A stretch of 64,000 nt of DNA from Paramoeba atlantica (Eukaryota; Discosea): contig CDRNVI010000044.1 of the NCBI GenBank assembly GCA_977017575.1, forward strand, positions 682,001 to 746,000. Reading direction: 5' to 3'. The notes under the pieces were generated by a model that saw only the letters and a program-made list of their open reading frames with translations, did not search any database and had not been told where the DNA came from. The position numbers and the translations under genes are program-made. Shown in pieces: positions 49,273-59,663 of this stretch (within the stretch, counting starts at the first letter, position 1; the number at the start of each line of letters is the position of its first letter).

Positions 49273-49896
49273 TTATCGTCTTATGATGTTGTAAGACTCT
49301 GTAGTAGGCACAATCCCGTCGAGTGAATTCTGGGACAGATTCACAATCAATGTTGAATCAAGCAAATGTCCTACTTGCACAGTACCTGTAAAGTTATTGT
49401 TACTTAAATTCAACTTGCGTAAAGTTTGTGGCATGTTGTCCAATTTAATTTCTCCGGATAGCTGGTTCCCCTGAAGTTCAATCGTCATGATGTCCGATGA
49501 CAACTCGAAAAGATTCAGGTTGCCTGACAGACTGTTGCAATTCAAATATAAACGTTGGAGGGATGTTGGCAAACAAGACAGATTTAGCTCCCCTTTTAAA
49601 TCATTTCGCGATAAATTGATATGAGTAATGGTGGAAGGTAAATCTACCCAAATTAGCGTCCCGCCAAGATTGAAACCCGCCCACTGAATTTCTTGCGCTT
49701 GTTGATGTGCGTTGCACTTGACTCCTTTCCACGAGCACACCGAAACAGGCTTGATCTTTTTCTTAGAAGTTCTTATCGATTTCCAAGTTGCATCGCTATG
49801 TGCGAAAGGTTGCACAAAAGCAAGAAACTGAACTTCAGCTGGAAGAAGAGAAGCCGAAACTTTACCACGGTGAATTTTTCGTATAGAATCGTCCAT
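49273..49896 (-). CDS. Short leucine-rich-repeat protein
   Basis: 207 residues. An N-cap with VCSWKGVKCNAHQQAQ near 60-75 precedes five LRRs of 21-23 residues (LPSTITHINLSRNDLKGELN, LPTSLQRLYLNCNSLSGNLN, and so on). The form is the same as in the LRR protein at 37241, so the two are paralogues. No signal peptide is obvious from the first ATG, and no membrane segment is visible. The C-terminus ends ten residues or so after the last repeat. The spacer on both sides is repeat-rich. Confidence 0.8.
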   Translation of the reverse strand: MDDSIRKIHRGKVSASLLPAEVQFLAFVQPFAHSDATWKSIRTSKKKIKPVSVCSWKGVKCNAHQQAQEIQWAGFNLGGTLIWVDLPSTITHINLSRNDLKGELNLSCLPTSLQRLYLNCNSLSGNLNLFELSSDIMTIELQGNQLSGEIKLDNMPQTLRKLNLSNNNFTGTVQVGHLLDSTLIVNLSQNSLDGIVPTTESYNIIRR

Positions 49897-50017
49897 TAGG
49901 CAAAACCAGTACTATAAAATAAATTCTAGTTCACTTAGCAGATTCTTCGTCTTACAAAATCGAACGAGGTCAACAAATTTGCAGAAAGTAAATTAAACGT
50001 TCTAAATAAGTGATATA

Positions 50018-51044
50018 CACTGGGTGGATTGTCAATGTCAGTGCAACAAATTGTCATACTCAGTGCAACAAAATAATAATAATTGTCATACTTAGCGCAA
50101 AAAAAGGTTAATTTCTGCATAATACACTTCATATACTAATTTCTGCATAATTCACTTCATTCACGCCAAAGTACAAAAGATTATCCGAAAACAATCGTAA
50201 AGACATGCAAACGATGTTTGAAAGTGGCACCACGAAGAGGGAAATTGCCCGATCGATTGATAAGTCGCCAACAGGAAAAGAGGATAAGGCACGCAGCAGG
50301 AAAAGAGGTGGGCAATACCGTTCTAGCCGTGCCCATCGTGTTGCCAAGAGACAACTGGTTAATAAAGGGACCAGACCACGTCTAATTCGAGCCAGTCTTG
50401 TAAAAAAGGGTAAAGACCCGTCTCCGAAAGCTTCACAGCCCGGATCAGGTTGCTAATACACTTGTTGTCGGATCACAAGGTTCACCATCCAATTCCACAA
50501 TCTATCTGTTTGTTCGTCGAGACAAAGACAATGGGGGGAAGATTCACAAGTGCCTCCGGATCCGGGGACCGTACTATACATGAAAGCAGTAAGTTGTATA
50601 GCCGTAAGTTGTATAGCCGTAAGTTGTAAAGCAGTAAGTTGTAAAGCAGTAAAGGCGAAGAGTTCATCTCTTTACTAAAGAAACGCGTTATGTTGTTCTG
50701 TCAATATCGACTACAGTATGCATCTCCAGCTACTCCTTTTTTCTTCTCCAAGGAGACTGTGCAGCTAACCAGTGCCATCTCGTGCCGTCTTGTGCCAATT
50801 CATGCCAACCAAGACTTGCTCAGTCTCCAGGGAGACTGTATTAATTTTTTTTCTTAATCCATTATTTCTTTCTTAACATGTCTCATACAATCCCGCGTCC
50901 GTTCGTGGTGCTGTCCGACCGAAAAAACAGTGTTACACTGAGTACGCGAAAATCCTGACATCCGGAACACATCCATATTTTTCTCATTTTCGTTGCACCG
51001 AGTATGACAAAAAGGTCTTGCACTGAGCATGACGATCCACACTG
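50018..51044 (+). mobile_element. Tc1-like relic with CTCAGTGCAA repeats
   Basis: Inverted ends of about 50 bp: the left shows GTCAATGTCAGTGCAACAAA then GTCATACTCAGTGCAACAAAAT, and the right in reverse complement shows GTCATGCTCAGTGCAAG then GTCATACTCGGTGCAACGAAAAT. The outer base pairs read CACTGGGTGG and CAGTGTGG. TA lies at the left boundary; the right boundary is unclear. The motif CTCAGTGCAA recurs in each arm. A short transposase-like frame is inside (50205..50456) and a 15-bp tandem repeat GTAAGTTGTATAGCC (four to five units, 50588-50650). Confidence 0.55.
50205..50456 (+). pseudogene. Transposase HTH fragment
   Basis: 83 residues: MQTMFESGTTKREIARSIDK has the helix-turn-helix pattern of Tc1/IS30-type DNA-binding domains. 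It is followed by the basic SRKRGGQYRSSRAHRVAKRQ linker and a short tail. No DDE domain follows in any frame. It is a remnant of the element around it. Confidence 0.45.
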
Positions 51045-51202
51045 CAACAAGAAAGAAAGAGCAAAACGCTAATGATCAAACAAAGCAGACCTAAAAGAAA
51101 AATGTACGCAACTATGTTCAGATGTCGAATAGTTATCAGATAGCTTGAGTTGCAGCATAGGAACAGTAAAGAGGATAGTGCAAGCGCATCAGACCAAGCA
51201 AG

Positions 51203-53299
51203 TCACGTCTTCTCCTCGCTCTCTGGAGTTGCTCCCGATTCAGCAAGACTGCAGCACCCGTAGATACGATCCCAATCTCGGTATCGACCGACCTCCTCCG
51301 CAGAAACCGTTGGGCGAATCACGCGACACGCTTTGTGAAAGTCTTCCCGAGTAATCGGGCGTACCTGTTCGACCGACAGCTCGCACAAACCAAGACGGCC
51401 ACAATCGCGCAGTGGGTACATGGCTGCCTCACGACAAAGTGTCTTAAGGTCCGCCCCACTGTACCCCTGTGTCTGCTCAACTACCTGAGTCAAGTCCTCC
51501 ACCGAGAGGTCATGCGAGTTGTGCCGCAACAAACGCAGAATAAGCTGGGAGCGGGAATCCTTATCAGGAAGGGCGATATAAATCCGACGTTCCAATCGCC
51601 TTCTCGCGGCCTCATCGAGCTCCGCCGGGCGGTTCGTGGCACCAACGATCAAAACCTTTTCGCCGGTATCGGTGGCGGCGCCATCGAGCTGCACCAGGAA
51701 CTCCGTTTTCACCCGTCGCACGGCATCCATTTCCCCCTCCGCGCGAGAGGACAACAGGGAGTCAATTTCATCAATAAAAACAACACTAGGCTGACGCACT
51801 GCGGCTACGGCAAACAGACAGCGCACAAGTTTCTCTCCTTCCCCGACCCACTTCGACATCAGACTGGAGCTGCTAATGTTAAAAAACGTACACCCAGTTT
51901 GGCTCGCGACGGCTTTTGCTAGCATCGTTTTCCCCGTACCCGGGGGGCCGAACAGCAGAACCCCTTTCGGAGGTCCACGCAGCCCTGTAAAGATATCCGG
52001 CCGCAGCATCGGCCATACAATGATCTCCTCCATCAGCTGTTTTGCGTCACAGAGCCCCGCAATGTCGTCCCAGGTGACTTGAGGGGTGGAATCCATCACT
52101 TCATGGGTGATGGTGAGAACCAAGTTGGGGTCACACCCCGTGAGTCGGGGGTGCAGCCCCGACCCATCGGGGAGTAGAAGATCGGGTGGGAGGCGAGAAA
52201 GCTCGGTGTTTTCGGTTTCATCGTGCGAGGAAGTTTTTGTACCCGGTAATGCAGACGGGTCGGTTATGTTTCCGGCCTCCGTAATAGGGTAAACGTCGGG
52301 ATTTGGAGAATCGGATTTCGCGAAAGGCGGATTATACGCCAAGCGAGAGAGTCCCAGGCGACGTTGTCCCGCATTGTGCTGGTTTACCCCGCGGCGCAAG
52401 GCTTGTGTTTCGACTAATGCCTCAGCGGCTGTTTGAAAACCACTCTGTGGCCGGGAAGGTGGATCGTTTGCTTCTGTGGAGGCGCTGGAAATAGGTTCTT
52501 TTTTTGATCGTTTGTCGTCGAAATTAATTCTTTTTTCAGTTCTTCGCAGAGCAGGAATATCAGTAGGAATTCGAAGATTATTTTTAGGCAGAAACGTTCC
52601 GGGGTCCGAAGTCAAATTTGTAGGAGTATTATTCAGTTCAATCTCTGCATTTTCTATTGAAATACCAGAACTTTCGCAAGTTTCTTTATCTGATTCACGA
52701 AGTGTTAATCGGATGAAATCGCGTTTCTCTACAGATTCAGACGCGGCGATGTCTTTTCCAGGTATATCTGTCGCTTCTACTGGTTCACTGACATGTTCGC
52801 TAACAACAGGTGTGTCTAGTTGATCAAATGATGCTGAAAGATAAAATATTCCATTTAAGAGATATTCTGGATCCTTATCAGCACCAGGACAAACATCCGC
52901 CAAGCATGTCCAATCGAAGCTAAACTTTGAGTCGGAAGAATCGTCCTCTTCCACGCTATTTTGTGCCCTGTTTAAAATATTTTGACCACTCTCAAATGTG
53001 GTTAATGAATGTACGCACTCAGCAAAGGCGTTTAGAAACTCGTATAAGACATGCGACGGCGCTCCACATGTTGTAGAGGATAGAGTCTCACGTAACGTTT
53101 CACCGGACCATTTCTCCAAATCGGTCGTTGTTTCTTCTAGTACATCTCTACGGAGGTCCTGTATTGAGCTATACAAATGATTTGGTTGAGATACGTCCGA
53201 GATAGCAGAATTTTCAGTCAGTTTGGTGATACACTCCACAGCCCGTTGACACGCGAAAAAACCGTCACAGTATTCCGAGAACTTCATGCGACTTTCCAT
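51203..53299 (-). CDS. FIGNL1: Fidgetin-like AAA ATPase (FIGNL1 type)
   Basis: 698 residues. The C-terminal AAA module is closest to FIGNL1: VTWDDIAGLCDAKQLMEEI, then the diagnostic MLRPDIFTGLRGPPKG, Walker A LFGPPGTGKT near 451, KWVGEGEKLVRCLFAVA, Walker B SVVFIDEIDSLL near 508, arginine-finger region AARRRLERRIYIALP and a Vps4_C-like end. The N-terminal 390 residues are low-complexity and variable, as in the family. Members act in homologous recombination (removing Rad51) or microtubule severing; FIGNL1 is the recombination branch. The AAA half is GC-rich, the N-terminal half AT-rich. The open frame extends to 53362, but MESRMKFSEYCDG at 53299 follows a TTTTTCAG acceptor-like site. Confidence 0.85.
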   Translation of the reverse strand: MESRMKFSEYCDGFFACQRAVECITKLTENSAISDVSQPNHLYSSIQDLRRDVLEETTTDLEKWSGETLRETLSSTTCGAPSHVLYEFLNAFAECVHSLTTFESGQNILNRAQNSVEEDDSSDSKFSFDWTCLADVCPGADKDPEYLLNGIFYLSASFDQLDTPVVSEHVSEPVEATDIPGKDIAASESVEKRDFIRLTLRESDKETCESSGISIENAEIELNNTPTNLTSDPGTFLPKNNLRIPTDIPALRRTEKRINFDDKRSKKEPISSASTEANDPPSRPQSGFQTAAEALVETQALRRGVNQHNAGQRRLGLSRLAYNPPFAKSDSPNPDVYPITEAGNITDPSALPGTKTSSHDETENTELSRLPPDLLLPDGSGLHPRLTGCDPNLVLTITHEVMDSTPQVTWDDIAGLCDAKQLMEEIIVWPMLRPDIFTGLRGPPKGVLLFGPPGTGKTMLAKAVASQTGCTFFNISSSSLMSKWVGEGEKLVRCLFAVAAVRQPSVVFIDEIDSLLSSRAEGEMDAVRRVKTEFLVQLDGAATDTGEKVLIVGATNRPAELDEAARRRLERRIYIALPDKDSRSQLILRLLRHNSHDLSVEDLTQVVEQTQGYSGADLKTLCREAAMYPLRDCGRLGLCELSVEQVRPITREDFHKACRVIRPTVSAEEVGRYRDWDRIYGCCSLAESGATPESEEKT

Positions 53300-53334
53300 A
53301 TAGCCTGACAAATTACATATGCGTGAGTACCAAA

Positions 53335-53352
53335 CTGAAAAATATGTAAAAA
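53335..53352 (-). promoter_or_regulatory. Probable spliced-leader acceptor site
   Basis: TATTTTTACATATTTTTCAG on the coding strand ends about 36 nt before the FIGNL1-type ATG at 53299. A second AG (TTGTCAG) lies 3 nt before the ATG. The U-rich tract favours the first. Confidence 0.45.
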
Positions 53353-53422
53353 TACATAGCACAAATATCTAAGTAGATAGTCAAATCACACCCCTGCCGG
53401 GTCGATGGGTAATTACCCATTA

Positions 53423-53515
53423 GCGGGTCTGTGCGGGTAAATTACCCGGGTCTGTGACCCAGTTACCCGCACCGAGTTACCCAGTTAGTGTGACCCAGTT
53501 ACCCACACAGACCCG
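53423..53515. repeat. GGGTAA/TTACCC foldback
   Basis: GCGGGTCTGTG (53423-53433) pairs with CACAGACCCGC (53505-53515). Between them, GGGTAA and TTACCC words alternate with GACCCAGTTACCC repeated three times. A separate GGGTAATTACCC palindrome is at 53408. It is probably a small foldback element; no ends or target duplication are certain. Confidence 0.65.
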
Positions 53516-53605
53516 CATCGGCGCACTAGCCATTAAATACAAAATGATTTCCTCTCAAGTGTGCTGATTCGTAGGATTGGCACGGAATGCTCTATGTACA
53601 GAAAT

Positions 53606-54838
53606 GGGGTAAATTGAACGAGAATTCGCTTTTCTTCTATTTTTCGATAATTTCGTCTATTTATGCAGGAAAAAAGGTCCTTCGTACACTTATTTTGCCA
53701 CACCTCTCTTTACGCGTGCTTTTCCGACTTTCTCACTCACACCTCTGTGTATAGCTAATATATTAAATATCAATAACTTCACAGAAATACCGAAGATTTT
53801 TCAGCATGCGAAGTAAAGCGTCGTTACCATTTATCTTCAACTTTCCATTGCTTTTCTCAGATAAAGCTCGTACTCGGCTGCAACGCTTTTCATCCCTCCG
53901 ACCGAGTACACCCCCTTCACGCTTGAGCGTCTTCTTCACAAGTGAATTAGCCGACTCAACTGTGTTTGTATGAACGCCTTATTGGGTTACCCACTCGCGT
54001 CGGTGAACCACTTTTTCCCACTTGTATCTACCTTGCAGTTGCAGATTGTGACGAGCGGAATCAGTCCAGATCCTAGTTCTCGATCCCGCAGCCAGAGCTT
54101 CGATGTTTGGAATAAGTGACGATGTGCTTCAATTGGGGACAACGTCCATAAATATTTCAGAGATTTAATTTTGTCTTGTCGTTTCAACTATAGTTTGAGC
54201 GACTTGCGGCCCTTCACGTCTGACACGTCGAGTACGATTTTTCCTCCCCGCTTCCTCGTTGAGAAGAACATTTCATCGCACTACATGGAGGTCAATGTTC
54301 CATGGCGACGAATTCTTCGAAGTACGTGTATCGTCCCGATCATAGAATCCAACGCTTGGCGCAGCCTGACCATGGTCGTCACACTTAAGCCCGTCTCCTC
54401 CGCTGATACCGCATGTGACTCGCCACGGGAGTACAAAATAATAAATTTCAGCATTTGCTTTGCAGTGCGTTTTGCATTCCCTGGAACCAGGGGCCCAATA
54501 CTGTCATACACCCCTTTGCACTTTTTGGTACACGGCCACTTTTCGTCGCTCAATCGCATTTCCAATGGAGAGGAGTGACTTCGCTTGTTGCATATCTCCT
54601 TCCTTGCAACAAGATCATGGCATTTTAACCAGTGTCGACATTGAGCCTCTGACCACTTTGCTACCTTACTAATAGTTAGCTTCCGACGGCACGTGAATCC
54701 ACGACACCCCTGACACACCATGTAAGGAATTCAGAAAAATGTAAAATATTTTTTCTAAAAGTGCATGGATAATTTACCCCGCTTTTCTCAATATTTATTA
54801 CCAAATTTTTGGAAAGCGAATTCTCGTTCAATTTCCCC
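53606..54838 (-). mobile_element. Merlin (IS1016/IS1595-like) DNA transposon, broken
   Basis: A 1233-bp element with inverted ends GGGGTAAATTGAACGAGAAT and GGGGAAATTGAACGAGAATT..., flanked by a perfect 8-bp duplication ACAGAAAT (53598-53605 and 54839-54846), the size typical of Merlin. The transposase is on the minus strand from MVCQGCRGFTCRRKLTISKV at 54721. Later parts include CDEMFFSTRKRGGKIVLDVS (first Asp), WLRDRELGSGLIPLV and GVHTNTVESANSLVKKTLKR (the HTN..E motif with the third acid). Two in-frame TAG codons (after LTSM and after KSLKL), a frame change near 53990 and another stop make it inactive. Ends and duplication are well kept, so insertion is not very old. Confidence 0.85.
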
Positions 54839-55163
54839 ACAGAAATGGTATCTTTAGCGATGAGGAATTCCTTCCATAAGAGGAATTCCCTCTACTGATT
54901 TGCTTCTGTCGCCCATCTATTTTTTCTATTTTTTTTTATTTTTCTTTGGTGTGAACCCCCTAGGCCCACCGGAAGCCTACCCCCTAACACCGCAACGGGA
55001 CCAATTTTTTTTTTTTTGGCCAGTCGAGTTTACCCTCGAGTCCTAGCAAACTAAGGTGAAATTATAAAGAATCACCACATAGAAAACATTTATACGGCAG
55101 TGTATGATACTGTGATACTATGCATAGCATTAATATTAACAATAAAATACTATGCATTAATCA

Positions 55164-55940
55164 TTACTGCATAACAGATTCATCTTCTTCGACATCAGAT
55201 ACTTCAACATCGCTACCATCCTGAGAAACACCTTCGTCCGGAAGAATATAACCCAATTTGTCGCAATTTCCACGTACGAAGATCTGGTGAGAAACGTCAT
55301 CAGGAGCAAGGGAAGCCTGTCTGGAACTGTACCTGTACCCGATTATAGACAGCCACGAATCACATCTGTTAACTTAGGGAGGCGTCCATACGTAGTGCGT
55401 AGCCGCTTCGCAAACAGAGGGAAACATCTCACTTCCGGGACCACACCACCACTCGTACTCATTCAGAAATACCGTCGGATCCCAACCATAATCGGAGCAG
55501 GAGACATACCTCGCCCACTCGTCAGCCGAGATTTCAAAGATCGGAGTTTCAGCAGATGTTCCATCCGCATTCTTATCGAATATGTTGTTCGCTCGACCCA
55601 CTGAAATGGGTTGTAATGCGCATGGACGAGCGAACTGCACGATCCACGCTGGGCGAAATAATAGAATATCGCTCCAAAATCGCATGTTATGGTTTTTCTG
55701 CAAGCGCTTTTTATGACAAATCAAAGATTCTTTCAGAAGTTCCGGTGCAGATTCACTCTCGCTGTGCTGAATAAAAGTTGCAGCGTTGTTCCAATGTGCG
55801 TAGCCATTGGCTTACCAGCATTGTCCGAAAATTTACGCAAGGCGCTGTGTAGGATCTTGCATTGCTGTAGAAAATCTTCGCAACTGGCATTTGACAAATA
55901 GTTAGCAGTACAAACTCCTCACAAAATTCCGAGAGTCGAA
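55164..55940 (-). pseudogene. hAT-type transposase C-terminal remnant
   Basis: Minus-strand pieces in more than one frame. One contains PTVFLNEYEWWCGPGSEMFP and SVCEAATHYVWTPP, the WW...FP..A..Y shape of the hAT dimerisation domain. A downstream piece reads HQIFVRGNCDKLGYILPDEG and an acidic end (SDVEVSDVEEDESVMQ) before a stop at 55164. Upstream CEDFLQQCKILHSALRKFSD may be earlier sequence. No ends or 8-bp duplication were seen. Assignment is tentative. Confidence 0.4.
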
Positions 55941-56007
55941 ACTGTAGTTCAATCTAGCGAATTGAGGTCTGAAGTACATCGTAACTGGGAACGTAGTATC
56001 CCAAGTA

Positions 56008-56360
56008 CTGTACCCCCCCCCCGTATATAATAGCCTCGCTTTTGCCCAAATGAACCTACGAAGGGGGGAGGGCGATTAAAAGTTGGCACAGAAATCGCCC
56101 TACATTTGGGAGCGAGGGACCAGGAACTATCCAATCGCTAAGTGGGCACCGGCGCTCTTCCAAAGTACAATGTCCAGCACGACCCCGCGCCATACCTCGA
56201 AGATCCATGTGAAAAAAAAATCAAAATATTTAAGACGGTGCAAGAAAAATTAAAAAGCAATTCCTCGGCTTGCCAAAAAAAGAACTCCCCAAAGTAACCC
56301 CCCAAAGAAGAGAACCCCCAAAGAAGAGAACTCCCCCAAAAAAAGAAACGGGGGGTACAG
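56008..56360. mobile_element. TA-type C-tract element E6
   Basis: A 353-bp element with ends CTGTACCCCC and GGGGGTACAG flanked by TA on both sides, without coding capacity. The right half contains three GAA(C/G)..CCCCCAAAGAAGA repeats. It is the shortest intact example of the C-tract family. The remaining spacer to 56605 shows nothing. Confidence 0.65.
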
Positions 56361-56605
56361 TAAATAGGATACGCAAATTCCTGTTCAATGGAATGCGAAA
56401 AGAACTACAGAAAATCTGTTACTGACAAAAGTCACAGGACATCTAAGAGGTGTGACTCCTATCCAGGCGCTTCTAGGCGCTCCCACCCAGAGTCACCCCT
56501 CTAAGATCTCATTTCAGTCTTACCCCACAATGGAAATAGACATGAAACGTTTCTGACTGAATGATGATTTGTCTAAAACGGAGAATATACTATATTGGAC
56601 ACCCA

Positions 56606-57193
56606 CTATATGATGCCTTCATGAGGTATTTCAGACTCAAAAGAAGTGCGATCTACTCTCATCTGCACTTCATCTCCTCGCATGCCACATTTCTTGTAGA
56701 ATCCAATGTTTTCTGTCCGACAGCCCAATACAACTTTGTAGCATTGCTCATTAGAAGATGTTGAGGGATCTTCTATGAGCATATATCCGAATGCTATACG
56801 TATTAGTGAACGTACTAGAACACGTCCTAGTGAGCTGCCTCTATGAGAGGGAAGCACCACAACGTCTTCAATGTGTCCAACAGTCCCTAACTGATGAGTA
56901 TACTTCGGCTCCCAAAGGAGTGAAGCAGTTCCGAGAATCTTACCGCCAGAGGTGCTTGCGGCAACTATGGTCAGTTTGCGATCGGAGCATAAGTGAAAGC
57001 GTCTTCGGAACTCAGGGTACGTAATCGGACTATCTCCGAGACAGCTAAGGTGTCCAAGCAGAAACAAAAAGTCGTTTTCATAATCAAGCTCGGACAGCGC
57101 TCGTACCTGGATCGAAATTCCCGAAGGCAGAGTACCTGTAAAAGGGAGCGATGTTGCGTTGAAAGGATCAGAAGATGCAGATTGCAAATTCAT
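56606..57193 (-). CDS. GNA1: Glucosamine 6-phosphate N-acetyltransferase
   Basis: GNAT-fold enzyme that acetylates GlcN-6-P in UDP-GlcNAc synthesis; 195 residues. Signature sequence in order: ILGTASLLWEPKYTHQLGTV, GHIEDVVVLPSHRGSSLGRV (the CoA-binding loop, RGSSLG for RxxGxG), then CYKVVLGCRTENIGFYKKCG with the C-terminal Tyr. Length is near the family norm plus an N-terminal extension of about 35 residues and a 15-residue insert (EDPSTSSNEQ). UDP-GlcNAc would feed GPI anchors and N-glycans. The start is the first ATG. Confidence 0.92.
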   Translation of the reverse strand: MNLQSASSDPFNATSLPFTGTLPSGISIQVRALSELDYENDFLFLLGHLSCLGDSPITYPEFRRRFHLCSDRKLTIVAASTSGGKILGTASLLWEPKYTHQLGTVGHIEDVVVLPSHRGSSLGRVLVRSLIRIAFGYMLIEDPSTSSNEQCYKVVLGCRTENIGFYKKCGMRGDEVQMRVDRTSFESEIPHEGII

Positions 57194-57892
57194 TTATGAA
57201 CAGTTTGATGAAACATCAAGAATATTAACAAAATCAGACGCAAGGGACCAGTTTTTTGTATTTGTACAGGTGAAAATTTATATTTTTAGTGCCTTAGTAA
57301 GCGTAAGCTTAAAATAAGCTACATTACAGTGTTCCGTTTGTGGCTTGCATGTCAATCCCGTATTGCACTGATTGCTTTAATGCCTTTCGCACTCACATAC
57401 GAAGCCTTCTCAGCACTTCTAAACAATGCAAATATTTGTATTCTTCTTTTTTTGGCATATTCTGCACTGATCGTAGCACTAATTCCTTTTTAGTGTCAAA
57501 TCAAGACCCCCACGATGGATATAAATATTTACATGCATAAGTACGTACAGTCATAACTAAGTACGTAGTTAAGCTAGACAAATTGTTAATTTTACCGGAA
57601 AATCGATTTCCAGGTCCCTCGAAATCGTTAAAATCGTTATACTGTTCTGCAAATTTCAAGTGCTTTCGTCATCAGAAGACTTTCTGTTCTGATGAATAGA
57701 AACAGAATTATCAATACTATTGGTATGCAAATAGGGTCGCAATATTATTCGTCACATGTATTCAATTCTAAGTGGGGCAACTCAACAAGAAAATACGAAG
57801 ATTATACCTAAAATTGTCATACTAGACGAGTCAACATCTGAGAAACATTTTTCGAAGCTATACAATGATACATCGTACTACTCTTCAGGATC
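57194..57892. other. Intergenic spacer, no feature seen
   Basis: AT-rich with only short frames. A TAAGCTTAAAATAAGCT near-palindrome is at about 57300. No RNA gene or repeat family could be supported. Confidence 0.5.
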
Positions 57893-59137
57893 TCAATTCT
57901 CAGTCACCGCATCAATCATTGCCTTCTTTACTATAGGACGCAAGTCTGCTAATCGAGAGGGGCAGTTAAACTGCGAAGCTGCCTGAGTTAATAAGTCTTT
58001 AAGCGTAACATTATCTTCATCTACTTCTTTCAGCGCTGTACGGATGAATTCGTGTACTGCTGTACTAGTGGGCAACTCTTCTAGGGATGGTTCGCTCTTC
58101 ACCTTTGATTGTTTTTTGCTAATTGGGTCCTCAGAAGGATTCTTTCTCTTAATAGGCGGTGATGCGACTGTATCAATTTCGAGTTTTTCAGTGCCGCGAA
58201 GCGTCAAGAAAATGTTAGAGTGGGGAACTGTTCCAACAATGTTAAACAAAACTCGTTTCTTTGTATCGGACGTCGGACCGTCCGCCTCCTGTTCATCATC
58301 CTCGTTTTGCTCAGTATCGCTATTTGCTACACCTAGCGGGGCACGTATGTGAATTCTTTTTCTGTCTGCGTCGAGTAAGTATTCGATTGCGCAATCCGGC
58401 TTCAGTGGCTCATATTCCGTATTGACGTCCTCGCCAAAAGTAATATCGGTGGCGGCTGCATAAATAAAGAGTGTTGCATCCGATTTTTCTCCTCTTTGTA
58501 TTCGGTATCCAATCGGTGATGTTCGTGCAAGAATAAGTCGTCCTCTACGATCCCGGTTTTCTGGTTTACACTGTAAGTCCACGCAAAAACAAAGCACATC
58601 AGCAGAGGAGTCATACTGAAATTCAGTCAAATTTTGGTGTTGTGCCTCTGCTGAAGAAGCCGAGACGAGTTTTTCAAGATTGACCTTACAGTTCACCTTG
58701 TGATAACAATTAAGACCGAGAGAAACTCCAGAGCTCCCCAATGCAATATTGCCAGCACTCGAGGCCACCAGAATTGAATTTCCCGTACTACTTGGACCTA
58801 AATCATTAGCACAGTCCATCACAATTTTTAAAAATCTGTCCTCGAAAAGTTCGATGGTAAAGCCGTTACCATTGATAATCTTTCTGTCATTGAGCACTTG
58901 TTTTGCTTTTTCCACGAGAACAGGGTCCGGTTTTGAAAAACAGTTCAAGCCTAAAATGAGCCCCGTTTGTCCAACTGGACGATTTCCTACAGATGAAGCA
59001 ATAATCGTCGTCTTTCCGGAGCTGCTCTTTCCGAAACTTCGAGTCAAATTAAGAAGAAGTGCGAGCTGATCGTTGGGAAGAACGCTAAGGGCAATGTTCT
59101 TGCATCCGGGGTATTCGGAATATCCGTCAGGTAGCAT
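57893..59137 (-). CDS. DEK_C-domain protein with two repeated N-terminal domains
   Basis: 414 residues. Two copies of a beta-rich module of about 48 residues occupy about 11-58 and 100-146. Each has the pattern FGxSSSGKTTIIASS...G..LGLNC (FGKSSSGKTTIIASSVGN; LGPSSTGNSILVASSAGN). A nuclear-type acidic/basic region follows (about 270-345, with PPIKRKNPSEDPISKKQSK). The end (about 358-410: NVTLKDLLTQAASQFNCPSR) is a DEK C-terminal domain, a DNA-binding winged-helix-like fold. The modules resemble those of uncharacterised eukaryotic DEK-related proteins. A chromatin role is likely but unproven. The GKT-like SGKT is not a Walker motif in context. Its paralogue is the next gene upstream. Confidence 0.7.
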   Translation of the reverse strand: MLPDGYSEYPGCKNIALSVLPNDQLALLLNLTRSFGKSSSGKTTIIASSVGNRPVGQTGLILGLNCFSKPDPVLVEKAKQVLNDRKIINGNGFTIELFEDRFLKIVMDCANDLGPSSTGNSILVASSAGNIALGSSGVSLGLNCYHKVNCKVNLEKLVSASSAEAQHQNLTEFQYDSSADVLCFCVDLQCKPENRDRRGRLILARTSPIGYRIQRGEKSDATLFIYAAATDITFGEDVNTEYEPLKPDCAIEYLLDADRKRIHIRAPLGVANSDTEQNEDDEQEADGPTSDTKKRVLFNIVGTVPHSNIFLTLRGTEKLEIDTVASPPIKRKNPSEDPISKKQSKVKSEPSLEELPTSTAVHEFIRTALKEVDEDNVTLKDLLTQAASQFNCPSRLADLRPIVKKAMIDAVTEN

Positions 59138-59663
59138 TCAGGAAATAAATAAGAACGTTAAGCAAGACCCTTCTGCTGAATAATGAATAAGGATATTCTC
59201 AAAAAAGGAATAGATTTTCCTGATATAGTTCGATACTTCTATGACATAAAGGGCCATTTTTGGTCTGATTACTCTAATATCGCTGTCTTCAAAATCCTAT
59301 TTGCATACTTTCGGATCCAAAGATAGCAAAGCTATGCTATGTTACGCAACAACGAAGATGTACACAGATGTGTGTGCTCGTCGTTTAATATTCGGATTTA
59401 TGCTTGCATTCACCATATGTCCAGAATTGAAATCTAAAACACCAGTCATCACAATCCTTTTTTTCAAACAGAAGAAATAAGAATCGGTTTATTTCGGCAA
59501 TTATTTCGGACCCGGAGGAATCGGAATCGGATAATTTCTATGGGTACCTTCCCAGATCGACGAGGTACAGAAAAGGAAGATAATCGTACGTTTTGTTCAC
59601 CCAAAAAACAATATTTCTGTTCTCTAGTTCTCTGTCATCTAATATGGAGGTCACATAAAATAT
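59138..59663. other. Intergenic spacer, no feature seen
   Basis: 526 bp between the two DEK-module genes; no frame, repeat or acceptor site stands out. Confidence 0.5.
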
